Notes under the pieces: generated by a model
The model's input: the letters and a program-made list of their open reading frames with translations, nothing else
Told to the model about the DNA's origin: nothing
Database searches by the model: none
NCBI GenBank assembly: GCA_035771175.1
Contig: CM069607.1
Coordinates: forward strand, 20,840,001-20,904,000
Direction of reading: 5' to 3'
Length of the DNA stretch: 64,000 nucleotides
Origin: Paratinospora sagittata
Taxonomy: Eukaryota; Streptophyta; Magnoliopsida; Ranunculales; Menispermaceae
Program-made: the position numbers and the translations under genes
In this document: positions 22,022 through 34,500 of the stretch, in pieces
Numbering within the stretch: the stretch's first letter is position 1
Layout: every line of letters begins with the position of its first letter

Positions 22022-23604
22022 TTAATTGTGACTTTCTTGTCTACTACCGCTCCTTCGAGATCTACTGCTACGTACATAACGACTACTAACGGAAGGTTGA
22101 GAGTGTGCATGTTCTGCGTCGAAGTTTTGCAACCGGGTTAATATATTATTGTGGCTCTCTCTCAGTGTAGCAATATTGGATGCCATTTCATCTAACCGTT
22201 CAAGTAGGTTAGTCGGTTGTCCCATCGGTGGTTGATGGGTCGTTTGTCTCGTAGGAGAAGGGTAGGCCATAGACATTGGGAGAAAGTATTGGTTCATAGG
22301 TGGAAGGTAGTTGTTTTGATTGTGCGGGGATCCCCTAACTGGAACCCCATGGATATTTGGATATGTTTGTGGTGAAAAAGTTTGAAACAATGGGCTTATC
22401 GGGATGTTTTGTCCGCCAAGATTTGGTGACGCCCAATATGGTTGTTGTTGGTTCATAACAACTTGTGGAACTGGCGGATACTGTACCGTAGGAGTTGGAA
22501 ATCTTTGGTACGAAGTGGTGCCTGGAGTGGGCACGTTCCACGTTGGTGGATTTGCTTGCGTACCTTGTCTATCATGACTTTGTGTAGGTTGATTTAGTGT
22601 GGCATATAACTCTTCGTCAGTGAATGGTTGATCGGTTGGATCACTATTCGGGGCTGGGTCTGATGTAGGATTTGGATGTGAATCATTATTTGGCCCTTCT
22701 TGGAGGGGCATCTTGCGTCGACTTTTGCGAAGGCAACGCCCATGCTTGTCTCTCATTCTTTCGGCATTTCTTATGGTCGTGCCGAATAACTCTTCGTCAG
22801 TTACCCCCCCACTTGTGCCATATGTCTTGAAGATAGAGGATGCTGTAACTGGTTCAGTTATGAGTTTTGACGTTCCATCGAAAGTGGCGACGTTTGCCTC
22901 GTATAGTATCCTCATAATCAAGACTCCATAGCCGAGGAATTCTTTTCTTAAGGGTTTTGTATCACCCGCAACATTTGTTGGATAATAAGGTGAGGTAGGG
23001 AGACCGTAATTTTCTTTTCTATGCAGTATAACATAAGAAGTTGAGCTCTTGACATAGTGCCTTTAGTCCCCCTTTCTGGCAAGATGTTGCCATATACAAT
23101 CTTTCCGAGGCCGGCAAGAGATGGCTTAAGATGATTGTTTGGGAGGTTGGTGTATGTTGATGGAGTGTATGGCTCTTTGGCGAGGGAATTGAACAATTGG
23201 TCATTAGATTCTGCGATCTCTGCAACTGTCTGGGGTTCATGCGGATCAATAATCCTCTCCTCAATCGGAATCTCCAAAAGTCGAGCAATAAGTTCGACGT
23301 TGATAGAAATTTGTATCCCCATAACTGTTGTTGTCTCTAATACAGGGCTGTTTCCCTCTTCTGGAAGTCCTACGTAATTCATGGCTTCGTAGAAGGATCT
23401 GACCAAGTTGTAAGAGACTTGTCCCTCGACTTTGGTTATATTTAACCAATCCAATGTTGCGAGTTTGTCGTGAAGGATTGGGCGGAGGCGGAGATCGCTA
23501 TTGTCGATGCTCCTCATAGTCATAACCTCTCTTTTGGACAATTCTTTAAGTCTAGTGGGAATTGGTTCCCTGCTAGTGGAAGTTGGTCCTTCCCTTGAGG
23601 CCAT
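22022..23604 (-). pseudogene. G2 extra ORF upstream of gag (plant transposon protein domain-like)
   Basis: Same strand as gag-pol, between the 5' LTR and gag. Start taken at MASREGPTSTSREPIPTRLK (23604). One frameshift near 22950; otherwise open for about 520 codons. N-terminal half: WLNITKVEGQVSYNLVRSFY, GIQISINVELIARLLEIP, a LKPSLAGLGKIVYGNILP block and AQLLMLYCIEKKITVSLPHL. This layout is that of what plant annotations call a putative plant transposon protein domain (I believe PF20167; not searched). C-terminal half: Pro/Asn/Gln-rich, then a short coiled coil (LLERLDEMASNIATLRESHN, near 22140-22200) and a Ser/Arg-rich end. Function unknown. Extra ORFs upstream of gag are known in Ogre-type elements; in a Tekay-like chromovirus it is unusual. 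Confidence 0.75.
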
Positions 23605-23661
23605 TCTTTTGCTGAAAGGAAAATAAATTTGTGTGAAAGACACAAAATATATTCCTAACAT

Positions 23662-24259
23662 TTTTAAGTTTTATGCCTTGTTTGCTAGACATTATTTTCG
23701 AGGTTTCTTTTGATGGTTATGCCATCATGAAATTTTCTTCATTAGTGATTTGATGTATATATGTCGTATTCACATATTAATGTATAGACATATTTAATGA
23801 TAACTATAGTTCCCATAAATCAACTATATATATATATTTGAAATTAAACTATATAAAAATCATATATAGTTGTTTTTAATCCAATTCGTAACTATATATA
23901 TAATTCATATATATAGTTTTAGATATATCAAATATTTTTTCATTTTTTTTTTCGAATAAATATTTTTCAAAAAATAAAAATTTTTTCGAATATTATTTTC
24001 GAATTTTTTTTTTTGAATAAATATTTTTTGAAAAATAAAAATTTTTTCGAATTTTTTTTTTTTTTTATACGTACCTCATATACACTAAGGTATATAGATA
24101 CATATATTCAATCATAACTACACATATAGTTTCTAATAAATTATGACTATATGTATATTTAAATCAAACTATATAAAAATCATATAGTTTTCTAGATATA
24201 TATATTTAATACAAATCTCAACTATATATAATTGACATATGTATATATAGTTCTAGAGA
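23662..24259. other. AT-rich G2 leader with short inverted and direct repeats
   Basis: Very AT-rich. Contains a near-duplicate of about 70 bp with TTCGAATAAATATTTTT and AAATAAAAATTTTTTCGAAT (about 23935-24058), and several ACTATATATA / TATATAGTT pieces in both orientations. This is where the G2 5' LTR end and the primer binding site should be. I see neither, so the LTR edge was lost. Confidence 0.6.
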
Positions 24260-24940
24260 CACTGTTATAATGTCGGATTTGTAGTCAATCCGACTCAACT
24301 AGACTCGGTCTTGTCCTCAGTAACTTTAAATAGTGAACGGGAGGCAGCGGGCTGCTCTAGGCGATTGGTATTTAAGCAGACCTTGTGTCTCACCTCTCAA
24401 CTGGGGACTGATCTAGTTGGTCTTATTGATCAGGCTATCAGGTTATACAGTAATACTGAATGTCCTAATCTTGCCCATCGTGATACCAACCGTGATAAGG
24501 ATCACCAGACGTTGCCAAAGTCAGTCTAAATGACAAGAAAAGACTAGACCAGTAGACTAGACCAGTTCATGCATTGGCATCATACATATCACCACCTAGG
24601 GATGTATATGGTTTATGACTCATAGAATAGTTAGGAGCATTGCTCGCTATTCATTACATTTATCTGGAGAGGGACGTACATGAGAACCCGACATCAGTAC
24701 GTGAATCCAGAGCATCGTTCCTGTTCGTGAATTCAGGCGATGTACGTTCATCAAACCATTACGAGACGGTGTCATGCATACATTCATATTGATTGATTAT
24801 GATGCTCACATGTGTATTTAAGATATTTGATATTGAAGTATGCTTTATTAATTGTTATACTCATGCACTATTTACCCACTGAGCGCGTTAAGCTCACTCC
24901 ATTATTATCCAATCTTTCACAGGAAATTAGAGTGGACTGG
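24260..24940 (+). repeat. Inverted LTR segment inside the G2 5' LTR
   Basis: Example match: right copy CGGATTTGTAGTCAATCCG-region (about 24274) is the reverse complement of the left copy at about 15390-15410. Outer joint at 24940/24941, where AGTGGACTGG meets ACATAATGCAG. The inner joint is near 24260, at CACTGTTATAATG. Confidence 0.9.
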
Positions 24941-25270
24941 ACATAATGCAGTGTAAATGAATAGTATACATAATAATAATTGAATGTAAACTTTAATAAA
25001 AGTTATGAAACACGCAAACCTATGTTTCGTTCCCCACCTTCAGATAAAACTTCTTCTTTCAGATCTGGCGCTTTCCTCCGGACAGAACTTCGTTGCACCG
25101 CTTTCAGATCTGGCGCTTTCCTCCGGATAGAACTTTGTTGCACCGCACCGAGAGTCTCAGACAGAGAGTCTCAAAAACTTAGAATGCGTGAAAAGGAGAA
25201 GAAATTCACAAGAGAAGGTGATTTGGTGTGAGGAATGAGAAATGAGGAGGTTTCTTATATAGAGATTTTT

Positions 25271-25516
25271 GCGCCTGAATGTTAGGGCATGCGCCAGAAT
25301 GTTCTAGCATGCGCCTGTACATTCTGGCATGCGCCTGAACGTTCTGGCATGCGCCTGAACGTTCTGGCATGCGCCTGTACGTTCTAGCATGCGCCTGAAT
25401 GTTCTGTCATGCGCCTGAACGTTTGGGCATTCATTGCCCCTGAACGTTCTGGCATGCGCCTGAACGTTCTGTCATGCGCCAGAACATTCTGGCGTGCGCC
25501 TGAACGTTCGGGCGTT
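25271..25516. repeat. 20-bp minisatellite in the G2 5' LTR, 12 units
   Basis: Same unit as the left LTR minisatellite, but 12 units against 20. Several units show CpG-type changes (GAATGTTC, GAACATTC). Confidence 0.95.
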
Positions 25517-25562
25517 GCCCAAATAGTAATTTTTTTTTTTTTTTGAAATACAGGGTATTACA

Positions 25563-25567
25563 CAAGT
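25563..25567. other. Target-site duplication of G2, right copy (CAAGT)
   Basis: Same five bases as 14488-14492. The next bases (ACTTAGACAATGTGGAGC) continue the interrupted repeat unit. Confidence 0.95.
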
Positions 25568-28500
25568 ACTTAGACAATGTGGAGCTTTTACTCAAGTGAT
25601 TCTCAACAAGTTTTGCATATTTGCATAATTGCATGATTTTGATCAATTTGTTTTCAAATAATTTAATGAATACAAATCTAGTTTTTCCAAGCCTGCTCTT
25701 GAAAGATTTCTTAAGGAAATAAGGAAACAAAAGTCATGTCAAAACGAAAGCAAAAAGCTCCAGTGCCTCAAAGAAGAAAACAAATGATGAAAAAAAAATG
25801 GAAAAGGCCCCAGTTCTAACTAGTCTAACCTGTTATTGTTTTCAAAAGGGGGAAGAGAAATAGAGAAATACTTGGCTAACTTAGTAAATCAAACAGCGGA
25901 GCTACAAAAGGAAGCTGCAAGTTAGGGGGAGAACTTCAATTTTTAATGATTAAACTTGATGTTATGTTGTGACACTATGACACTTTGTGTGTTTGAATTG
26001 ATCTGACCATGACAACAATTTTTTAATTGTTATGCTTCTAAATTTGCCTTGAGCATTAAATGTTTATCCATCTTAAATGAATGCAATTTTTGATATCTCT
26101 ATGCCATGGTAATGTAATTTGTATGAATGTACCTGTATCTATGTGTCACTTAGCCAAAAGGTATTTGAGTGTTTGAAATCATCAAAAAGGGGGAGATGGT
26201 TATCTCAAGGAACCCCATAAATTGAACGTTATGATGATTCAAAACTACTCACCTGAGTATCCAATGATCTTATGAAATGTTTCAGTAATGTTGAAAATCA
26301 AGATCAAAGAGCTGCGGTTATTGGGCTTACAAGATAATTGAGCAATCAAGATCAAAGCTTCAAGAGGTTCAAGTACTTAGATAATGTAGAACTTTTACTC
26401 AAGTGATTCTCACCATGTTTTCCATATTTGCATAATTGCATGATTTTGATAAATTTTATTTCAAATAATTTAATCTTTTTAATTCTTGCTTAAGGACTCA
26501 GTTTGATAGAAATTCATGATGATTTTAATCAATAAAAGTCTAATGTTTCAAAGCCTGCATTTGAAAGATTTCTTAAGGAAATAAGGAAACAATGTCAAGT
26601 CCTGACGAAAGCCGGAAGCTCCAGTGGCTCAAAGAATAAAATAGATGATGACAAAAAAGGAAAAGGAAAAGGCCCAAGTTCTAACTAGTCTACCCTGTTG
26701 TAATTTTCAAAAGGGGGAAGAGAAATAGTGAAATACTAGGTTAAGTTAGTACATCAATCAGCGGAGCTACAAAAGGAAGCTGCAAGTTAGGGGGAGAAGT
26801 TGAATTTTTAATGATTAGACTTGATGTTAAGTTGTGACACTATGACACTTTGTGTGTGTGAATTGATCTGACCATGACTAAAATTTTTGAATTGTTATAC
26901 TTCTAAATTTGCATTGACCATTAAATGTTTATCTATCTTAAATGAATGCAATCATCCTTCAGTACTCTGTTTGATAAAAATTCATGAGGATTTTAATCAA
27001 TAAATTTGCATTGAGCATTAAATGTCTATCTATCTTAAATGAATGCAATTTTTGAGATCTCTATGCCCTGCTAATGTGATTTGTATGGAAGTACCTGTAT
27101 TTATGTATCACCTAGCTAAAAGGTATTTGAGTGTTTGAAATCATCAAAAAGGGGGAGATTGTTATCTCAAGGAACCCCATAATGTGAACGTTTTGATGAT
27201 TCCAAACTACTCACCTAAGCATCCAATGATCTTGTTAAATGTTTCAGTAATGTCAAAAATCAAGATGAAAGAGCTGCGCTTTTTAAGCTTACAAGATAAT
27301 TGAGCAATCAAGAGTTTCGGGTACTTAGATAATGTAGAACTTTTACTCAAGTGATTCTCAGCAAGTATTGCATATTTGCGTAATTGCATGATTTTGATCA
27401 ATTTGGTTTCAAATAATTTAATATTTTTAATTCATCCTTCAATACTCTATTTGATAAAAAATCATGATGATTTTAATCAAATACAAATCTGGTGTTTGAA
27501 AGCCTGCACTTGAAAGATTTCTTAAGGAAATAAGGAAGCAAAGTGAAGTTAAGACGAAGTAGACAACACCATTGGCTCAAAGAATAAAACAGATGATGAA
27601 AAAAAAAGAAAAGGAAAAGGCCCCAGTTCTAACTAGACTACCCTGTTGTTGCTTTCAAAAGAGGGAAGAGAAAAAGAGAAATAGTAGGTTAAGATAGTAC
27701 ATCAATCAGCGGAGCTACGAAAGGAAGCTGCAAGTTAGGGGGAGAAGTTGAATTTTTAATGATTAAACTTGATGTTAAGTTGTGACACTATGACACTTTG
27801 TGTGTTTGAAATGATTTGGCCATGACTACAATTTTTGAATTGTTATGCTTCTATATTTACATTGAGCATTAAATGTCTATCTATCTTAAATGAATGCTAT
27901 TTTTGATATCTCTATGCCATGCTAATGTAATCTGTATGAAAGTACCTGTGTTTATGTATTACTTGGCTAAAAGGTATTTGAGTGTTTGAAATCATCAAAA
28001 AGGGGGAGATTGTTATCTCAAGGAACCCCATAATGTGAACGTTTTGATGATTCCAAACTACTCACCTGAGTCTCCAATGATCTTGTTAAATGTTTTAGCA
28101 ATGTCAAAGATCAGGATCAAAGAGTTGTGCTTTTTAAGCTTACAAGATAACTGAGCAATCAAGAGTTTCAAGTAGATAGATAATGTAGAACTTTTACTCA
28201 AGTGATTCTCAGCAAGTATTGCATATTTGCGTTATTGCATGATTTTGATCAATTTGTTTTCAAATAATTTAATATTTTTAATTCATCCTTCAATACTCTA
28301 TTTGATAAAAATTGATGATGATTTTAATTAAAGAAAAATCTAGTGTTTGAAAGCCTGCACTTGAAAGATTTCTTAAGGAAATAAGGAAGCAAAGTGAAGT
28401 TAAGACGAAGTATACAACACCATTGGCTCAAAGAATAAAACAGATGATGACAAAAAAAGAAAAGGAAAAGGCCCCAGTTCTAACTAGACTACCCTGTTGT

Positions 28501-31500
28501 TGTTTTCACAAGAGGAAAGAGAAATAGAGAAAGAGTAGGTTAAGTTAGTACATCAATCAGCGGAGCTACAAAAGGAAGCTGCAAGTTCGAGGGAGAAGTT
28601 GAATTTTTAATGATTAAACTTGACGTTAAGTTGTGACACTATGACACTTTGTGTGTTTGCATTGATATGACCATGACTACAATTTTTGAATTGTTATGCT
28701 TCTAAATTTACATTGTGCATTAAATGTCTATCTATCTTAAAACAATGCAATTTTTGATATCTCTATGCCATGCTAATGTATTTTATATGAAAGTACCTGT
28801 ATTTATTATCACTTAACTAAAAGGTATTTGAGTGTTTGAAATCATCAAAAAGGGAGAGATTGTTATCTCAAGGAACCCCATAATGTGAACGTTTTGATGA
28901 TTCCAAATTACTAACCTGAGTATCGAATGATCTTGTTAAATGTTTCAGTAATGTCAAAAATCAAGATCAAATAGCTGCGCTTATTAGGCTTATAATTTAG
29001 TAATCAAGATCAAAGCTTCAAGAGTATCAAGTACTTAGATAATGTAGAACTTTAACTCAAGTGATTCTCAGCAAGTTTTGCATATTTGCATAATTGCATG
29101 ATTTTGTTCAATTTGTTTTCAAATAATTTAATGTTTTTAATTCAGGCTTAAGTACTCCGTTTGATTGAAATTCATGAAGATTTTAATCAATACAAATATA
29201 GTTTTACAAAGCTTGCTCTTGAAAGATTTCTTAAGGAAATAAGGAAACAAAGTCATGTCAAGACGAAAGCAAAAAGCTCCAGTGCCTCAAAGAAGAAAAC
29301 AAATGATGAGAAAAAAAATGGAAAAGTCCCCAGTTCTAACTAGTCTACCCTTTTGTTGTTTTTAAAAGGGGGAGGAGAAATAGAGAAATACTAGGCAAAC
29401 TTAGTAAATCAATCAGTGGAGCTACAAAAGGAACCTGCAAGCTCGGGGGAGGTTGAATTTTTAATGATTAAACTTGATGTTATTGTGACACTATGACACT
29501 TTGTGTGTTTGAATTGATCTGACCCTGACTACAATTTTTGAACTGTTATGCGTCTAATTTGCATTGAGCATTAAAGGTCTATCAATCTTAAATGAATGCA
29601 ATTTTTGATAACTCTATGGGATGTTTATGTGATTTGTATGAAAGCACCTGTATTTATGTATCAGTTAGCTAAAGGTATTTGAGTGTTTCAAATCATCAAA
29701 AAGGGGGAAATTGTTATATGAAGGATCCCTATAATGTGAATGTTTTGATGATTCCAAACTACTCACCTGATAATTGAGCAATCAAGATCAACGCTTCAAG
29801 AATTTCAAGTACTTAGATAATGTAGAACTTTAACTCAGGTGATTCTCAGGAAGTTTTGCATATTTGCATAATTGCATGATTTTGATCTATATGTTTTCAA
29901 GTAGTTTAATCTTTTTAATTCATCCTTCAGTACTCAGTTTGATAGAAATTCATCATGATTTTAATCAATAAAAATGTAGTGTTTCGAAGCGTGCTCTTGA
30001 AAGATATCTTAAGGAAATAAGGAAACAAAGTCAAGTCCAGCCGAAAGTAGAAAGATCTAGTGGCTCAAAGAAGAGAACATACGATGACAAAAAAAAGAAA
30101 AGGAAAAGGCCCTAGTTTTAACTAGTCTGCCCTTTTCTTCCATACAAAAGGGGGAGGAGAAATAGAGAAATACTAGGCTAAGTTAGTAAATCAATCAGCG
30201 GAGCTGCAAAAGGAAGCTGCAAGTTATGTGGAGAAGTTGAATTTTTAATGATTAAACTAGATGTTATGTTGTGACACTATGACACTTTGTTTGTTTGAAT
30301 TGATCTGACCACGACTACAATTTTTTAATTGTCATGCTTCTAAACTTGCATTGAGCATTAAATGTCTATCTATCTTCAATGATTGCAATTTTTTATATCT
30401 CTATGCCGTGCTAATGTGATCTGTATGAAAGTACATGTATTTATGTATCACTTAGCTAAAAGGTAATTGAGTGTTTGAAATCATCAAAAAGGGGGAAATT
30501 GTTATCTGAAGGATCCCTATAATGTGAATGTTTTGATGATTCCAAACTACTCACCTGAGTATCCAATGATCTTGTTAAATGTTTCAGTAATGTCAAAAAT
30601 CAAGATCAAACAACCGCGCTTATTAAGCTTACAAGATAATTGAGCAATCAAGATCAAAGCTTCAAGAGTTTCAAGTACTTAGATAATGTGGAGCTTTTAC
30701 TCAAGTGATTCTCAACAAATTTTGCATATTTGCATAATTGCATGATTTTGATCAATTTGTTTTCAAATAATTTAATCAATACAAATCTAGTTTTTCAAAG
30801 CCTGCTCTTGAAAGATTTCTTAAGGAAATAAGGAAACAAAAGTCATGTCAAGACGAAAGCAAAAAGCTCCAGTGCCTCAAAGAAGAAAACAAATGATGAA
30901 AAAAAAATGGAAACGGCCCCAGTTCTCACTAGTCTACCCTGTTGTTGTTTTCAAAACGGGAAAGAGAAATAGAGAAATACTAGGCTAAGTTAGTAAATCA
31001 ATTTAGGGGGAGAACTTCAATTTTTAATGATTAAACTTGTTGTTATGTTGTGACACTATGACACTTTGTGTGTTTGAATTGATCTGACCATGACAACCAT
31101 TTTTTAATTGTTATGCTTCTAAATTTGCATTGAGCATTAAATGTTTATCCATCTTAAATGAATGCAATTTTTGATATCTCTATGCCATGCTAATGTAATT
31201 TGTATGAATGTACCTGTATCTATGTGTCACTTAGCCAAAAGGTATTTGAGTGTTTGAAATCATCAAAAAGGGGGAGATGGTTATCTCAAGGAACCCCATA
31301 AATTGAACGTTATGATGATTCAAAACTACTCACCTGAGTATCCAATGATCTTGTGCAATGTTTCAGTAATGTCGAAAATCAAGATCAAAGAGCTGCGGTT
31401 ATTAGGCTTACAAGATAATTGAGCAATCAAGATCAAAGCTTCAAGAGGTTCAAGTACTTAGATAATGTAGAACTTTTACTCAAGTGATTCTCACCAAGTT

Positions 31501-34500
31501 TTCCATATTTGCATAATTGCATGATTTTGATAAATTTCTTTTCAAATAATTTAATCTTTTTAATTCTTGCTTAAGGACTCAGTTTGATAGAAATTCATGA
31601 TGATTTTAATCAATAAAAGTCTAATGTTTCAAAGCCTGCACTTGAAAGATTTCTTAAGGAAATAAGGAAACAATATCAAGTCCTGACGAAAGCCGGTAGC
31701 TCCAGTGGCTCAAAGAATAAAATAGATGATGACAAAAAAGGAAAAGGAAAAGGCCCAAGTTCTAACTACTCTACCCTGTTGTTGTTTTCAAAAGGAGGAA
31801 GGGAAATAGTGAAATACTAGGTTAAGTTAGTACATCAATCAGCAGAGCTACAAAAGGAAGCTGCAAGTTAGGGGGAGAAGTTGAATTTTTAATGATTAAA
31901 CTTGATGTTAAGTTGTGACACTATGACACTTTGTGTGTGTGAATTGATCTGATCATGACTAAAATTTTTGAATTGTTATGCTTCTAAATTTGCATTGACC
32001 ATTAAATGTTTATCTATCTTAAATGAATGCAATTTTTGATATCTCTATGCCATGCTAATGTAATCTGTATGAAAGTACCTGTATTTATGTATCACTTGGC
32101 TAAAAGGTATTTGAGTGTTTGAAATCTTAAAAAAAAGGGGAGATTGGTATCTCAAGGAACCCCATAATGTAAACGTTTTGATGATTCCAAATTACTCACC
32201 TGAGTATCCGAAGATCTTGTTAAATGTTTCGGTAATGTCAAAAATAAAGATCAAAGAGCTGCGCTTATTAAGCTTACAAGATAATTGAGCAATCAAGATC
32301 AAAGCTTCAAGAGTTTCAAGTACTTAGATAATGTAGAACTTTTACTCAAGTGATTCTCAGCCAGTTTTGCATATTTGCATGATTGCATGATTTTGATGAA
32401 TTTGTTTTCAAATAATTTAATCTTTTTAAATCATTCTTAAGTACTCAGTTTGAAAGAAATTCAAGATGATTTTAATCAATAAAAATCTAATGCTTCAAAG
32501 CCTGCCCTTGAAAGATTTCTTAAGGAAATAAGGAAACAAAGTCAAGTCCTGACGAAAGCAGGAAGCTCCAGTGGCTCAAAAAAAAAAGTTGATGACAAAA
32601 AAAGAAAAGGAAAAGGCCCTAGTTCTAACTAGTCTACCCTTTTGTTGTTTTTAAAAAGGGGAGGAGAAATAGAGAAATACTAGGTTAAGTTAGTACATTA
32701 AACCGCAGAGCTACAAAAGGAAGGTGCAAGTTAGGGGGAGAAGTTGAATTTTTAATGATTAAACTTGATGTTAAGTTGTTACGCTATGACACTTTGTGTG
32801 TTTGAATTGATCTGACCATGACTACAATTTTTTAATTGTTATGCTTCTAAATTTGCATTGACCATTAAATGTTTATCCACCTTAAATGAATGCAATTTTT
32901 GATATCTCTATGCCATGCTAATGTAATCTGTATGAAAGTACCTGTATTTATGTATCACTTGGCTAAAAGGTATTTGAGTGTTTGAAATCATAAAAAAGGG
33001 GGAGTTTGGTATCTCTAGGAACCCCATAATGTGAACGTTTTGATGATTGCAAACTACTCACCTGAGTATCCAATGATCTTGTTAAATGTTTCAGTAATGT
33101 CAAAAATCAAGATCAAAGAGTTGTCCTTATTAAGCTTACAATGTTATTGAGCAATCAAGATTAAAGCTTCAAGAGTTTCATGTACTTAGATAATGTAGAA
33201 CTTTTACTCAAGTGATTCTCAGCAAGTTTTGCATATTTGCATAATTGAATGATTTTGATTAATTTGTTTTCAAATAATTTAATATTTTTAAATCACCCTT
33301 CAGTACTCTGTTTGATAAAAATTCATGATGATGTTAATCAATAAAAATCTAGTGTTTCAAAGCCTGCTCTTGAAAGATTTCTTAAGGAAATAAGGAAGCA
33401 AAGTGAAGTTAAGGCGAAGTAGACAGCACCAGCGGCCTAAAGAATAAAACATATGATGACAAAAAAAGAAAAGGAAAAGGCCCCAGTTATAACTAGACTA
33501 CCCTGTTGTTTTCAAAAGAGGGAAGAGAAATAGAGAAATAGTAGGTTAAGTTAGTACATCAATCAGCGGAGCTACCAAAGGAAGCTGCAAGTTCGAGGGA
33601 GAAGTTGAATTTTTAATGATTAAACTTGACGTTAAGTGGTGACACTATGACACTTTGTGTGTTTGAATTGATATGACTGTGACTACAATTTTTGAATTGT
33701 TATGCTTCTAAATTTACATTGAGCATTAAATGTCTATCTATCTTAAATGAATACAGTTTTTGATATCTCTATGTCATGCTAATGTAATCTGCATGACAGT
33801 ACCTGTATTTATGTATTACTTGGCTAAAAGGTATTTTGATTGTTTGAAATCGTCAAAAAGGGGGAGATTTTTATCCCAAGGAACCCCATAATGTGAACGT
33901 TTTGATGATTCCAAACTACTCACCTGAGCATCCAATGATCTTGTTAAATGTTTCAATAATGTCAGAAATCAAGATCAAACAACCGCGCTTATTAAGCTTA
34001 CAAGATAATTGAGCAATCAAGATGAAAGCTTCAAGAGTTTGGAGTACTTAGATAATGTGGAGTTTTTACTCAAGTTATTCTGAACAAGTTTTGCATATTT
34101 GCATAATTGCATGATTTTGATCAATTTGTTTTCAAATAATTTAATCTTTTTAATTCATGCTTAAGTACTCTGTTTGATAGAAATTCATGATGATTTTAAT
34201 AAATAAAAACGTAGTTTTTCAAATCCTGCTCTTGAAAGATTTCTTAAGGAAATAAGGAAACAAAGTCATGTCAAGACGAAAGCAAAAAACTCCAGTGGCT
34301 CAAAGAATAAAACAAATGATGACAAAGAAATGGAAAAGGCCCCGGTTCTAACTAGTCTACCCTTTTGTTGCTTTTAAAAGGGGGAGGAGAAATAGAGAAA
34401 TACTAGGCTAACTTAGTAAATCAATCAGCGGAGCTACAAAAAAAGCTGCAAGCTAGGGGGAGAAGTTGAATTTTTAATGATTAAACTTGATGTTATGTTG

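Larger units (their letters stand above)
24260..25562 (-). mobile_element. G2 right LTR (5' LTR in element sense), rearranged
   Basis: The outer part (24941-25562) is a direct copy of the left LTR 15479-16280. The inner part (24260-24940) is the reverse complement of left LTR about 14732-15424. The first ~230 bp of the LTR (14493-14731 equivalent) and about 54 bp between the two parts are missing, and within the inverted part about 15-18 bp (the CCGGGTGTAGCCGG region of the left copy) are also missing. Ends ATTACA with the target duplication right after it. Confidence 0.92.
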
